This document shows, in pieces, positions 36,762 through 47,763 of a stretch of 64,000 nt of DNA. The DNA comes from Eutrigla gurnardus (lineage: Eukaryota; Chordata; Actinopteri; Perciformes; Triglidae): the NCBI GenBank assembly GCA_963514095.1, contig OY741264.1, forward strand, positions 18,295,553 through 18,359,552, given 5' to 3'. Below the pieces are notes generated by a model. The model was given only the letters and a program-made list of their open reading frames with translations. It searched no databases and was not told the origin of the DNA. Each line of letters starts with the position of its first letter. Within the stretch, counting starts at the first letter, position 1. The position numbers and the translations under genes were made by a program.

Positions 36762-36986
36762 GTGAATGTCGAATCATCGAGAAAATGGCAGAAAAGACCA
36801 GAGCAAAAATTATTGATGGAACTGTATGAGGAGTACAAACCCATCATAACCAAAAAAGGGAATACTGTAGTGATAAATAAAAATCGCGAGGCTGCTTGGG
36901 CAAGAATTGCCGAGCGATTTAATACGGAAGTACCGTTAAGAGTAACATGTTCTAATATAACACTGACTACATTTTCTCTAATGTGA
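36762..36986 (+). pseudogene. Harbinger Myb-like N-terminal fragment
   Basis: The frame contains SRKWQKRPEQKLLMELYEEY and INKNREAAWARIAERFNT. This is the first part of the Myb/SANT-like (NAIF1-like) DNA-binding domain of Harbinger partner proteins, with the conserved tryptophan near the start and AWARIAERFN before the third helix. The frame ends at 36986, right where a tRNA-like segment begins, so the second half of the domain is absent. Confidence 0.65.
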
Positions 36987-37054
36987 CGATAGTGTAGAGG
37001 TAACGTGCCGGCTGTACATGCGGCCGCCCACGGTTCAATTCCCGCCCATAGTCG
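36985..37054 (+). repeat. tRNA-like module
   Basis: A-box-like tagtgtagaggtaac is followed by B-box-like ggttcaattcccg in tRNA spacing, then a pyrimidine-rich run. It immediately follows the Myb-like ORF. Confidence 0.6.
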
Positions 37055-37076
37055 TCTCTTTTTCTTTCTTTGGCCG

Positions 37077-37133
37077 GAACTCTCTCTCTCTCTCTCTTTC
37101 TCTTTCTCTCTCTTTCTCTCTTTTTTTTTAGAT
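37077..37133. repeat. (CT)n-rich low-complexity tract
   Basis: Runs of ctctct and ctttct ending in a T run. Confidence 0.9.
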
Positions 37134-37427
37134 AGGCCTAGTAAATGCATCTACATTGACCAACTCATTTATCGCAACAATTTAATGAATACATTCAATG
37201 AACCTATTAATGAACTCACCTGAAAGGAATTTATGTGGCTGAAAATTGCATGCAGCAATGCCTTTGTCATTGGGATCTATAACTTATATCTATCATGTTT
37301 TTGCAAGTTATATTTGGGTTCTGGGGAAATTGTATGACATATTTATCATAGTTAAAGTAAAATGTTGGTCTAATTCTCTGATCTAAAGACAATTATGCAA
37401 TCAAAAAAAAATTATTTGTAAGACGTC

Positions 37428-37502
37428 CTGGCCGGGATGTGAACACGGACTGCCTGCACCTGGGGGCAGGTGCATCACCACTCACCCAACTGGGAGACTA
37501 GC
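37428..37502 (-). repeat. Second tRNA-like module
   Basis: The minus strand has an A-box-like gttgggtgagtggtg and B-box-like tgttcacatcccgg at tRNA-like spacing. The pairing is imperfect. Confidence 0.45.
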
Positions 37503-38034
37503 AACTTAAGAAATAGATATGTATTTAGATAGTCGGTGTTCAGGAAATAAACGATTTATTCATATTTTTTAATTGCAAGCATGTATTCTTAGACACTTGA
37601 TGCAAATATAGTTTGTACTTCATATATGTAATTTTTGGTCTTTCACGTGATGAAATCACGAGGACTAGGCTTGGCGGAACCTTCTGCTGGTACAGTTGTT
37701 TCCGACAGACGGACTTCTCTGAAACCCCCGCTAAAGTAAGCCTGATGTTTAGCCTGCCCCGGAGCAGGCTAGTTTGGTCGGATAAATTCCCATGGTTACT
37801 TAGCGGAGAGTCCCTCAAGTCACGTTGATGGAACGCAACTCTCGCTAAAGGTAGCGAGGCTTATCGGAATTAGCCCGGCTTTGCGCTTAGCGAGTTTGAT
37901 GGAATACCCCTCAAGTCCTTGTTGTTTGTGCTGTCTTGACTCCCCCACCCTCTCGTGTTGATTACCCTACCTGCCCTAATGTGTTTCACCTGTCCCTCAT
38001 TAGCTCCCTCCCTCCCTGTGTATATAGTCTGTAT

Positions 38035-38812
38035 GGGTGCAGTCGAATAGTCAAAAAATAAGGTCCTAACTCCTATTCCTAACTCCTATTCCTTGACCTC
38101 TGGTGAAAACGTGACAGGGTTAAGGAAAGGCGATAGGAGAACTCAAAAGGATTTAGGAAAAGGACTTTCACTAAGCTACGTCATTATAACGCGGCCGCTG
38201 ATGATTGACAGCTGATGATCGGCACGGGCCATTGACGTGCGTCTGCGCTGGAGAAACTACAATAATGGACTACAAAAAACGCGTCGTCCACTTCTCCACA
38301 TTTTGTTGGTTTTATCAACAGCTGGTTCACTGACCGGCTTCAGGTCCAGCAGCTCCTCCTTCCTGTTTGACCGTTTGCTGTATTTACATTTCATTTGTGG
38401 TTTTAGTTTTGTTTTTGTCAAGTTTGTAACATGATTGAAATAAATACAAAAAATACCATTCAATTAGTATCACTGTCCACACACTTTTATCATCACTATT
38501 CCAATTACTATCTGCATGATGCAAGTAATTGTTAAATAGGAATATCGCTTGTTTTCATGAACAGCCGAGGTGTGCGGCACTTTAAATGTTGCTCTCGCAA
38601 AGAATTGTGGGTCGGCGTAATCTCCTTTCCTTTCGTATAGGAAGGTCCGTTGCATCGTATGCTAAAGGAGCTCTGAAAGGAAGCATTGGAGCTCCTTTCC
38701 TTTGCATTTAGAGAATTCGAACAGCTCTTATCATGGCGGCCACTTGTTTACTTCCGGGTCACTTCTTCAGTTAGGAACCTTCCTAAGCAAAATAGACTAT
38801 TCGACTGCACCC
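38035..38812. mobile_element. 778-bp element with 18-bp perfect terminal inverted repeats
   Basis: Left end gggtgcagtcgaatagtc is perfectly complementary to gactattcgactgcaccc at the right end. Internal sequence has repeated cctaactcctattc units near the left and aggaaccttcctaag near the right. There is no transposase. The target duplication is not clear, so the superfamily is open. Confidence 0.75.
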
Positions 38813-38966
38813 TACGTTTCCTCTTCATCTTTGTCGGATCATTATGTTTGTTGGTTACCTTGTGCACTGCTCTTCCTGTGGATTTACTCGTGTACCCGTG
38901 TCCAGTCAGATCAGAATCAAAATTCTCATAACTATTAGTTCAACCTCCACAACATTTAGTCATTTG

Positions 38967-39161
38967 TAGTGATGTCCAAATGAAGCTTCGTGAAGCATTT
39001 TCTTTATTTTCTGAGCCCAATAGATGGCGCTCTCTGTTCAACAATGGGTTGAAGGCCGATATATTTCTATTGCTTTCAACCCTTTGTTGAACAGAGAGCG
39101 CCATCTATTGGGCTCAGAAAATAAAGAAAATGCTTCACGAAGCTTCATTTGGACATCACTA
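38967..39161. mobile_element. Hairpin hAT-type MITE with 8-bp duplication
   Basis: The element is an almost perfect palindrome: each arm of about 80 bases starts tagtgatgtccaaatgaagc, and a loop of about 25 bases (near 39058-39078) separates them. Direct repeats gtcatttg flank it (38959-38966 and 39162-39169). The 8-bp duplication indicates hAT-type mobilisation. Confidence 0.9.
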
Positions 39162-39646
39162 GTCATTTGTGCACATCATAGTAGCGATTCCTCCTTCCTC
39201 TGAACAAATTGCAAATGCTTTTGGACATCTATCAGTTGCTTTCATACAATTCTCTTCTGTTTTATAACATTATCATTTGCTTATGTCATGCCAGTCAAAA
39301 TTAACTATACTTATGGATGCTGAATAGTCGTTCCCATTAAAACTAATAGTCTTCATTTCATTGCTTGAGTCATTACATACAAAATTGTTGAACTATTTAT
39401 CAAATTCTGTCAAGCAAATTTTATACCTTTTATTTATAATTTTTTCCTGGAAATGTCTCTTAAATTGAACAGTTGCTCTCAGGTGAACTTCAGCTTTCAC
39501 TCAGGAGGAGGTGTGTGAAGTATTAGTTGTAACCATGACAAGCCACTTGTTTACAGTCACTCAGGGATGAATCCCATGAACCGTCACTTGGCAAGCGTAT
39601 ATGAACCGAGCAGGATATAATTCTGTGTGTATATTCTACAAAACGG

Positions 39647-39835
39647 GGAAGAGGGAGAAGAGGCCAAATATATAGGCAGATTCCTAATGAAATTAGGGCT
39701 ACAGTTGTGGACCATGTTGTCAATCACGGCCTCACAATGGCTGAGGCTGGTCAGAGGGTGCAACCAAATGTTGGAAGAACCACTGTGGATGGAAACTCTA
39801 CCAAAAGGGTGTTTCTTTATGTTTGTTCTAAATAA
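39647..39835 (+). pseudogene. Helix-turn-helix transposase fragment
   Basis: The plus-strand frame reads RGRRGQIYRQIPNEIRATVV and continues with a helix-turn-helix-like VNHGLTMAEAGQRVQPNVGR before stopping at 39835. I recall this block from the N-terminus of fish Tc1/mariner- or IS630-like proteins. No DDE catalytic part follows. Confidence 0.45.
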
Positions 39836-39948
39836 GTGACTGTAGTGTATTTTTCTTTTGCACAATACATCGGACAAACATTACGCTATCAGACTGCAGC
39901 CAACCGCATTTCTTTGCATGTGGACACATGTATAAATATTAGCTTTAT

Positions 39949-42588
39949 ATGACGTCAACGGACTGTATTCAATTTACTTCTGCACAGGAGCTCTGCCTGA
40001 AAACTTTTGACTACATTGAACATAGATTTCACAGCATTAAATATAATATAGAACCGGATAATTTTTTTCTCAACAAAATTATTCATCACTGTAAATATTT
40101 CACTGAGGAACAATTTAAGGATTACCCTATCACAAATGAGACATTCTCAATCATACATTTTAATAGTAGGAGTCTCTCTATGAATATTTCAAAAATCCAT
40201 GACTGTCTAAAACTGCCCAACAACCATTTCTCTGTAATTGCAATTTCTGAGACATGGCTAAAAGATGGTCAAGAGGATGCTGTCCAGTTTGAGGGATATG
40301 ATTTTTTCTCTACAAACAGGAGGAGTAAAAGGAGCGGAGGGGTTGCACTTTACGTTAAATCAATTCATTAATGTGAAATTATCAAAAATATGTCCTTTTC
40401 CCTAGACAATATTATGGAATGTATCACAGTTGAGATTAAATGTGAAAAATCAAAAAAAAAAAAAATTATAAGCTGTGTTTATAGAGCTCCTGGATCAAAT
40501 ATTGATATTTTTGAGGATAAACTGACAGAAATGTATAACACAATTAATAGCAATACGCATTTATTTGTTTGTGAAGATTTCAATATAGATTTTTTAAATC
40601 CACATAGTCAACTACAAATAACAAAATTAATTAACTCTGTGTTCTGTATGGGTCTGTATCCTACAATTAGACATCCAAGCAGGATAACTATGAACACAGC
40701 AACACTTATTGATGATATATTAACGAATGTCACTGAAGGGAACTTAAAGGGTGGATTACTTATAAGTGATGTCAGTGATCATTTACCTGTTTTCACTGCC
40801 TTTGAATCACCTGTTAAAAATAATGATGGTCCTAAGGAAACTAGAAATTTAACAAGGAAAATAACAGATGCAACCATTGAAAATCTTAGAGCGGACTTAC
40901 TGCATCAAAGCTGGAACGATATTTATGTTGAGGATATAGACAAATCGTATGAATCATTTATTTCTATTATTTCCAAATTATATGAAAAACACTGCCCACT
41001 TGTGGCCAAAGAAGATAAGAGACGGTATGTGGACAAAACATGGATAACAAAAGGGGCTACAGAATGCATGTAAAAAGAAAAATTTATTGTATAAGAAATG
41101 TTTAAAATCTAGAACTGTGGATGCAGAAAGGAAATAAGATATACAAAAATAAATTAACCAGTATCATGAGATCCTGTAAGAAGCAGTACTACAGTGAATT
41201 ACTAGAAAAAAAATCGAACCAACATCAAACACACCTTGAAGATTTAAAATGAAATCATTAAAAAGAAAAAAGTTGTTAAAGAGTACCCGCCTTTTTTTAC
41301 GCGAATACCGACACAATCATTAAGGAAAATAAATCTATAGTAGATCACTTTAATGAGTATTTTGGTAATGTGGGTAAAAATTTTGCAAATTCTATTGTAT
41401 CCCCTTCCCCCAAAATGTCTTCCCAGGATAATACCAATACAATCAATAAAATCTCGGATCCAATGTTGATTAAAAAAACTGATGAAAAAGAAATAATCAA
41501 CATAGTTTGGAAATCAAAAGGTAAAAAATCAACTGATAGTTATAATTTTGATATGTTCTTGATTAAGAGTATTATTGATTGTATCGTTAAACCCCTAACT
41601 TATATCTGTAACTTGTCACTAATGACTGGGAAATTTCCTTCAAAAATGAAAAAAGTGATTCCATTGTTTAAATCTGGTGACAAGCATATCTTCTCAAATT
41701 ATAGGCCAATTTCACTGTTACCACAATTTTCTAAAATTTGTGAAAAAAGTATTTGCAAACAGATTAAATGATTTCATAGCAAAAAAACAAATACTCTGTG
41801 AACAGCAATATGGATTTAGGAAGAATCGAACCACCTCATTGGCTCTAATGGACTTTGTTGAACAAATAACAAATGCAATTGAGAAAAAACAATATACAAT
41901 GGGGGTATTTTTTGATTCACAGAAAGCATTTTATATGGTAGACCACACTATACTATTGGAAAAATAAATTTCATTTGTACCTGAAACCAAATTTCTTGGA
42001 GCTATCATTGATGATAAACTAAATTGGAAATCACACATAAATTATGTCAATCCAAAATGTCAAAATCCATTGCAATTCTCTATAAAGTCCAAGCTTTCCT
42101 CTCTCAAAAATCACTAATCACATTATATTATTCATTAATTGCCCCTTATATGACATATTGCATTGAGGTCTGGGGAAACACATACAGAACAAATACAAAT
42201 TCTATTTTTTATCGCAAAAAAGGCTATAAGAGTCATCAGTAATAAACCTTTCCGTGAGCCAACGAACCCACTATTTAGTCACTTGAACATTTTGAAATTC
42301 AGGGAATTAGTTGATTACATTACAATACAAACCATGTACAAAGCAAAAAATAAACTTCCTCCTCAAGATATCCAGAATCTGTTTAAAATGAAGGACTCCG
42401 GTTATCACCTGAGAAGACCACTATTATTTGATAAACCAAAGACTCAAACTACTGTAAAAAATCACTGTCTTTCTGGGGTTAACATCTGGAATAATTGTCC
42501 TGAAAATATTAAATTATGCTGTACTCTAGTCGGCTTTAAAAGACTTTATAAGAACAACATAATTTCTCGTTACAGTATGGAAAATTAA
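39949..42588 (+). pseudogene. LINE with endonuclease and RT, catalytic RT motif deleted
   Basis: The first frame (39949-40371) holds the start of the AP endonuclease (HFNSRSLSMNISKI, ISETWL, RSGGVALYV). The next (40390-41073) holds its remainder (VYRAPGSNIDIF, DFNIDFL, SDHLPVF). The RT follows: SNYRPISLLPQFSKICEK near 41697, QYGFRKNRTTSLALMDF and FFDSQKAFYMVDH. A deletion near 41966 joins this to the thumb (ETKFLGAIIDDKLNW) and skips the YADD region. The C-terminus ends at 42588. Several stops and frame changes occur. It belongs to the CR1/L2/Jockey-type LINE group. Confidence 0.85.
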
Positions 42589-42633
42589 GTTTAATGATTT
42601 TGTACTATTTTGGGTTATGCGCTGTGTACTTAA

Positions 42634-45133
42634 CCCTCTGATGCCTGAATTATGAAAGCCTTGGTCAAGATTTTTTTCTGAAGTGTTTTTATTCTTCTCA
42701 GGACATGAAAAAAATGTTCAACTTTTTTTTTTCCAAAAATATGATTTTTGCATAAAGTTACAGACATGTCCAATCCAGTGGACTACATACGCCTGAGCAC
42801 TCAACATAAAACATTGTGAATTTACTGTAAAAATTAATTAACTTGTGTTCTATTGTGAATATACAAACCCTTGTTTCTTTTTATGCTTTGAAAAACATTT
42901 CAACATTTTTTGGGAAATTTCAACATTGTATAGGCGCAATGTTTAGGCCTGAATAAGAAAACCAATGACACTCATAGCCGTGAATCTTACACCTAAATGT
43001 GTCAAACCATCCCCAACAGGAGAAACATTACTGTGAGTCTCCACAGTTCTATAAGGAAGGACAGTATTACCAAGCCCTTATATTAGCATGACAATACATT
43101 AACACAAACTGATATTTCAGTCCCTGCATCTCCGAACACTTCTATGTTCATCACACCTAGGCTGTATGAAAGTTCGCAAAGCATCCAGGGCACAGTGGCA
43201 CACAGCATTGCATGCAGATGTATTTGGTCTTCCGTGTGCATGCAGCATCATGGCATCTATTTGCATTTTTCACCTCGGCGAGTTTGGGCCAGTGATATCC
43301 TGTGGCAAACCTGACCTCACGGGCTACTTTGGTGACTGCTCTCCGCTTCACGGGTTGTGGGGTCCCACTGGGTCTTCCTCTTTTTCTTTGCTGGAGGGTG
43401 CCACTATTTATCAGTGCACGAGCCACAGAAGCTTTGAAGAGGAGGAGTCTCATCTTTTCCAAACCAGACATCAGGTAGAGGCGCCAGGCATTTACAATGG
43501 TCACATCCAAAAAATGAAAAAACACTCGGATGTACCACCTCTTGTTTCGACGTCTGTGGGGGTACATTGCCAGACATTGGTCAACAAGATCAACCCCACC
43601 CATGTGTTGATTGTAAAGGGCCACAGAGAAGGGTTTTTGGACCATCATCATCGTTTTTTCCTTCTTGACCCATCTGTTGGCAACATCTTCAGGGGACTGG
43701 CCAGCACAGGACAAGACCATGTGGACGACTGAACTGTCGAGCCAACGTGTGACAGTGATGTTTGCATTATTGCTGACAACACAGCAAGCTCCTCTGCCCA
43801 TTTCTTTCAGTTGTTTTTCACTCTTGAGTTTCTGATTTGCTCCCTTCAGCCTGTTTACTCTGCATGTACCTGTGCCATAGATGCCTTGGTCTTTCAAGGC
43901 CTCGATGAGTGGAATGCTGCAGAAGAAGTTATCAAAAAACACCTTGTGATTTTTGTGTTTTATGTCATCACAAAGACGCATCACCACATCTCCAGCCATT
44001 CCCAATCCACTGATGCGACCACTACTTGCAGAGCCTTGGTACACTTCGAATCTATTCATATAGCCTGAGGTTCCTGCTCTCACCCACACTTTCACTCCCC
44101 AGGGTTTGGGCTTTTTTGGTATGTATTGTTTGATGGACAGTAGGCCTTTGAAAGGAATGATCTGCTCATCAACTGACTGAAATTCTTCAGGGTCTGCTGC
44201 TGCCTTGAATGTCTCCTGAAGTGCACTTAGAAATGGTCTTATTTTGAAGAGCCTATCTGTGTTTGCTGGCTGGTAAGTCAAGTTATCCACAAAGTGCAGG
44301 TATCTCAGGATTTGCTCATATCTGTTTACAGACATGGCATTTGCAATTATTCCAAGACGAAGGCCATCCTCACTAGACCAGTACATTCGTGCCCTAGGAT
44401 ACCGAATGTACCCCATGATCAGATTGATCCCTAAAAAAATCTGCATTTCTTCTCCTGTCACTGCCAGATTTTCTTTCCCTTTCTGGAGAGCATACAAGTT
44501 GGTGTTGTGCACTATATCATCAATGAGATCTGCTGGAAACAGATGTCTGAAGAAATCTATGGGATCACTTCCCTCCACATTCAGTTTCCACTCTCCTAGA
44601 AAAGGAGGCAAGTCTCCATCAAAGTCATTGTCTTGGACTTTCCAGATATTTTTTCGGGCTTGAGTATAGTCAGGTACCATGTGCCCATCTTCCACAGCTC
44701 CCTGATCATGCTGACCATCCTCTGCATCCTGCCCCTCATCATCCTCACTTTCTGCATCCTGACTGTCTGTATCTCCATCATCCTCAGCTCCGATGTCTCT
44801 GTTCTTCTCTGGCAGCCACTCATCATCACTGTTGTCACTACACTCATCATCACTGTTGTCACTACAATCATCACTGGAGCTGGACTATTCTGTAGGCTGC
44901 CTTATTCTTTGCTGCGTTTGAAGTCTACAAAATAAGATAAAATAATTATTATAGTAACTCAAACTACAGCTAATCTGCACAAAAATGTATATTTTAAATG
45001 AATAGCTTATAAATATAACAATTATACACTGACTTATAACCAAAACAGTCACAAGAAACAGTGAAGCAATTATATGACTTGTGTTAAAAAATATACTGGG
45101 TGATGCATGATGTCCACTTCATTGGACACATGG
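42634..45133 (-). mobile_element. piggyBac-like DNA transposon
   Basis: A TTAA at 42630-42633 is followed by ccctctgatgcctgaatt, and the transposase gene lies inside on the minus strand. A candidate right end is TTAA 45134-45137, preceded by cacatgg. This gives 2.5 kb, a usual piggyBac size, but the terminal repeats match poorly, so the right end is tentative. Related palindromes gtccaatccagtggac (from 42770) and gtccacttcattggac (from 45111) are inverted with respect to each other. Confidence 0.65.
43157..44924 (-). CDS. piggyBac-like transposase, nearly complete
   Basis: Cut-and-paste transposase acting at TTAA sites. An uninterrupted frame of about 510 codons carries the DDE_Tnp_1_7 core. 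The three catalytic aspartates lie in SVDEQIIPFKG (about residue 176), FFDNFFCSIPL (about 255) and GGVDLVDQ (about 369, with 372). A C-terminal cysteine-rich finger (CHDAAC ... CMQCCVPLCPGC) follows a basic stretch. The frame opens upstream at a TAG (44885-44887) after an intron acceptor (ttttgtag before 44924). An acidic serine/aspartate-rich N-terminus lies between, but the first in-frame ATG is near 44680, so the natural start has been lost or lies in an upstream exon. Confidence 0.9.
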
Positions 45134-45506
45134 TTAATCGTAATTTTCTACATATTGGACATAAAAATTTCATATTCCAAACAGATAATATCCTTCCCTA
45201 GATGTTACTGTATATCATCATATTTTTCTTACCACTGGGGCTCTTCTAGTATAGAAGGATTGACAGGACATGCCAGCAGTGGCCGGCAGGGGTGGCTGCT
45301 TATCGGCCATCTTGGATTCAGAGGAAATGTACTTGCAGTTACACCAACTGACCACTGAATTGACCTCAATGGACTATGGCAGCAGAGAGCACACTAGAGG
45401 CTGATATGCAGTTCCACCATAGAAACCAATGCATTTAAGAGAAAGTTACTTTTTAGTAGCTGTCCACTGTAGTGACCGCTATGCACCAGATATCACACGA
45501 GAGGGA

Positions 45507-45614
45507 GTGCTGTTGTACTGTATATCAGCACGGCTGTGATTCGGTCGTAGGCACGAGGCCGCAGGCCGAGTGCCGCAGATAATCACACCGTGCTGATATA
45601 CAGTACAACAGCAC
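45507..45614. repeat. ~108-bp imperfect palindrome at the left Crypton edge
   Basis: Arm 45507-45531 is the reverse complement of 45590-45614. The inner sequence (gctgtgattcgg ... ccgcagataatcacac) also pairs in part. Confidence 0.9.
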
Positions 45615-45864
45615 GACCTCGAGTTTGATATTGCTTTTATACAACAGTGCTACGAGCACATTTTATTAGTTAACAGTAATAAGAAACAAGAGATTATGAT
45701 TTGTTTGTTTAGTAATCATTTATTCGGCTCCGCCAACACAAATAGTTCCGCAACTGAAGGGAGACAAGGCTGTTGCCAGGCAACACATATACAGTACATA
45801 AACATTCCTAGACACAAGCTCGCTACTCTGTGTCAGAGCGATAGGCTCTGCTCTGTGTCCGCCG

Positions 45865-47211
45865 CTACTTTGTATCATTTACATTTATCTGAATGTTTCC
45901 ATTTATTGTGCAACCACTGAAATATGAGTCTGTTGACAGACGCTTTGGTGGCATGATGTGTGTTTCTGGTGAGTTAACAGCTCGATCAGACAGCACGTTG
46001 CTCCAGCGTTTCCGGCTCTCCATAGATGGTCTCCAGTAGCTTTTTAGTGAGCTTTCAGACCTACGAAAAAAGTTTTTGTTTAGATATGTATTTTATGTTC
46101 TGCGACACAGTGTCAAAATGTATAAAGCATCTCACCTATGCCCACTCACTGCCATGATCTCCCTCGCCTCGAGTCCCGCATCAGACAGTTTCTGTATGGC
46201 AGTGGCTCTCAGGCTGTGGTTGGTGTAAGACGTGTGTGTCCCCGCCTCCTTGCACATCCTGGGTAACATCTGTGCCAGCTGGTTTACTCCCAGGGGAACG
46301 GCGGTAAACCAGAAGCCGTCTGTCTCCACTGTCCCCCTCCTCGGCTGCAGATACAGGGCCTTTGCACCAGGTGGAATTCTCTTTAAATATTTTGCGAGCG
46401 ACGCTACCGGGCAGAGCGGATTTCCTCGCTCCTCGTACATAGCGCCCCTCCGGTTTTCTCTGTCTCTCTCCAGCGGGTCTTTATGATTTTTTGTTTCCTC
46501 ATTGAACGACATTGTGAAATATTTTGCTCCGTTGTCGTCACTTTTCAGTATGAATGAGTCAGGTTTGAGGTCCCGATTCCGCTCTTTGCCCCTGCGTCCA
46601 AAGTGCAACTGAATGTCATACCAGACCTTGTTCAGTAAACCCTGAGGATTGTCTGGACTCAGCGCTGCCGCATATTTTAAGATGCGCTGGTCTTCAGGTG
46701 AGATCGGGGGGTGATGTGTTGTTCTGTCCTTCCCTGCCCTTCTGATCTCTTTGACGACTCCTTTGAAAACATTATTAGCTGATGTAAACTCTGGGTCCTG
46801 CATCAAATTCCACAAACGGCTAACTGGAGGTTCGTTGATGTATCGATTTAATCCAGCCCGAAGTCCAAGGTAGCTGCTGATGCTGTAGAGCTCCCCTTTA
46901 GTTGTCCGGATCGATTCATAAAACTGCCTCAACACCGTGTTCAGCTCGGTCTTCTTAATCGACTGAAAGTTGACCTGGATATTTTTTAGATTAATCCAGG
47001 TCTGAAGGCAGTTCAGAGCCCAGGTTGTCTGCCTTACAGTGTTAGCTTCATTTTTGCTCTTCTCTAAGTTGTCGAGGTCGGCTGATGTCATATCAGCACA
47101 CCTGGTTTGCGCTGATGTATCCAGGCCTCTTTCCTTCCCTTCGTCCTCCTCCGAGTCTGATGATGACCATTCATAGTTCAAATCAAATGTTATTTTTGGA
47201 AATATGTCCAT
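45865..47211 (-). CDS. Crypton tyrosine recombinase, two exons
   Basis: DNA strand-exchange recombinase of the DUF3504 type (the domain co-opted in vertebrate ZMYM2 and QRICH1). Exon 1 (47211-46136) encodes 359 residues. It has an acidic N-terminus and a core-binding-like helical region (about 55-130). A box-I arginine is likely at about 206-207 (HFGRRG), followed by the NHSLR motif (H332, R335) and GHR (H358). A 75-bp intron (donor gtgag at 46135, acceptor cgtag at 46061) separates exon 2 (46060-45865). Exon 2 joins in frame and supplies SESSLKSYW with the likely nucleophile Y367. It ends with TAG after 64 further residues, about 423 in total. No frame break was seen, so the gene looks intact. 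Confidence 0.85.
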
Positions 47212-47332
47212 CTTTACCGTGCAAAGTTTGCCACAATCTAAGATAGGCTATTTAACAGCTGATGTAACGTTAGCTAATAACGGTTATTAGAACGCCCGTA
47301 CAGCGGAGTGATTATGTCTGTAAAAAGTCGCA

Positions 47333-47357
47333 GTGCTGTTATACTGTATATCAGCAC
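47333..47357. repeat. Right copy of the 25-bp Crypton-flanking repeat
   Basis: Starts gtgctgttatactg and ends atatcagcac. Outer six bases are inverted (gtgctg/cagcac) around a 13-bp spacer. It differs from the left copy at one base. Confidence 0.85.
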
Positions 47358-47763
47358 TCATGGAACGTCTCTTGTCCAATCAAATTGCTCGGTTGGGACC
47401 GGTCGGAACTACCTGTTGTATAATATGTCAATATAGTTAGAATAGTATGCCATAAGTATAGTATGGCATAGTATATCATTAAAGGTCAAGAGTATGTCAC
47501 AAGAAATATAATCACCATAGTATAACATCTGGCAGTGACTTTGGCACTACATGTTGGCTGGTCGACCTCTCGACAATGAGGTCACAGAGTGTTAATGACA
47601 CTTTGTCTGGGGCCTTGATGTGTTCTACAGTATGTTTGAGTCACGGTTCAAGTTTGCTGATGATTTGGTGAGAGCCAGCCTCCTGCAGGACCATGACGTG
47701 GGCCATGGTCCAGTCTTGGACAATTTCATCAAATGGTGTGATGACTCATATTTACAACTCAAT

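Larger units (their letters stand above)
36740..37910 (+). mobile_element. Harbinger-like element, right half
   Basis: The right end reads ggggtattccatcaaactcg on the minus strand at 37910, a terminus style I associate with fish Harbinger elements. A Myb-like ORF and two tRNA-like modules lie inside. I could not find the matching left terminus, so the left edge is approximate or lost. Confidence 0.5.
45507..47357 (-). mobile_element. Crypton (tyrosine recombinase transposon)
   Basis: The recombinase gene on the minus strand is flanked by near-identical 25-bp sequences in direct orientation at 45507-45531 and 47333-47357 (one difference). A third, inverted copy at 45590-45614 forms an imperfect hairpin of about 108 bp with the first. 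Cryptons lack terminal inverted repeats and a DDE transposase, so repeats of this kind are candidate recombination sites. The exact element edges are inference. Confidence 0.6.

Noticed and set aside
43166..44935. Plus-strand open frames of 85-188 codons across the piggyBac gene
   Set aside because: They are antisense shadows of the transposase frame on the minus strand.
45225..45430. Possible upstream exon of the piggyBac gene
   Set aside because: Splice-like sites can be drawn, but no frame links convincingly to the acceptor at 44924.
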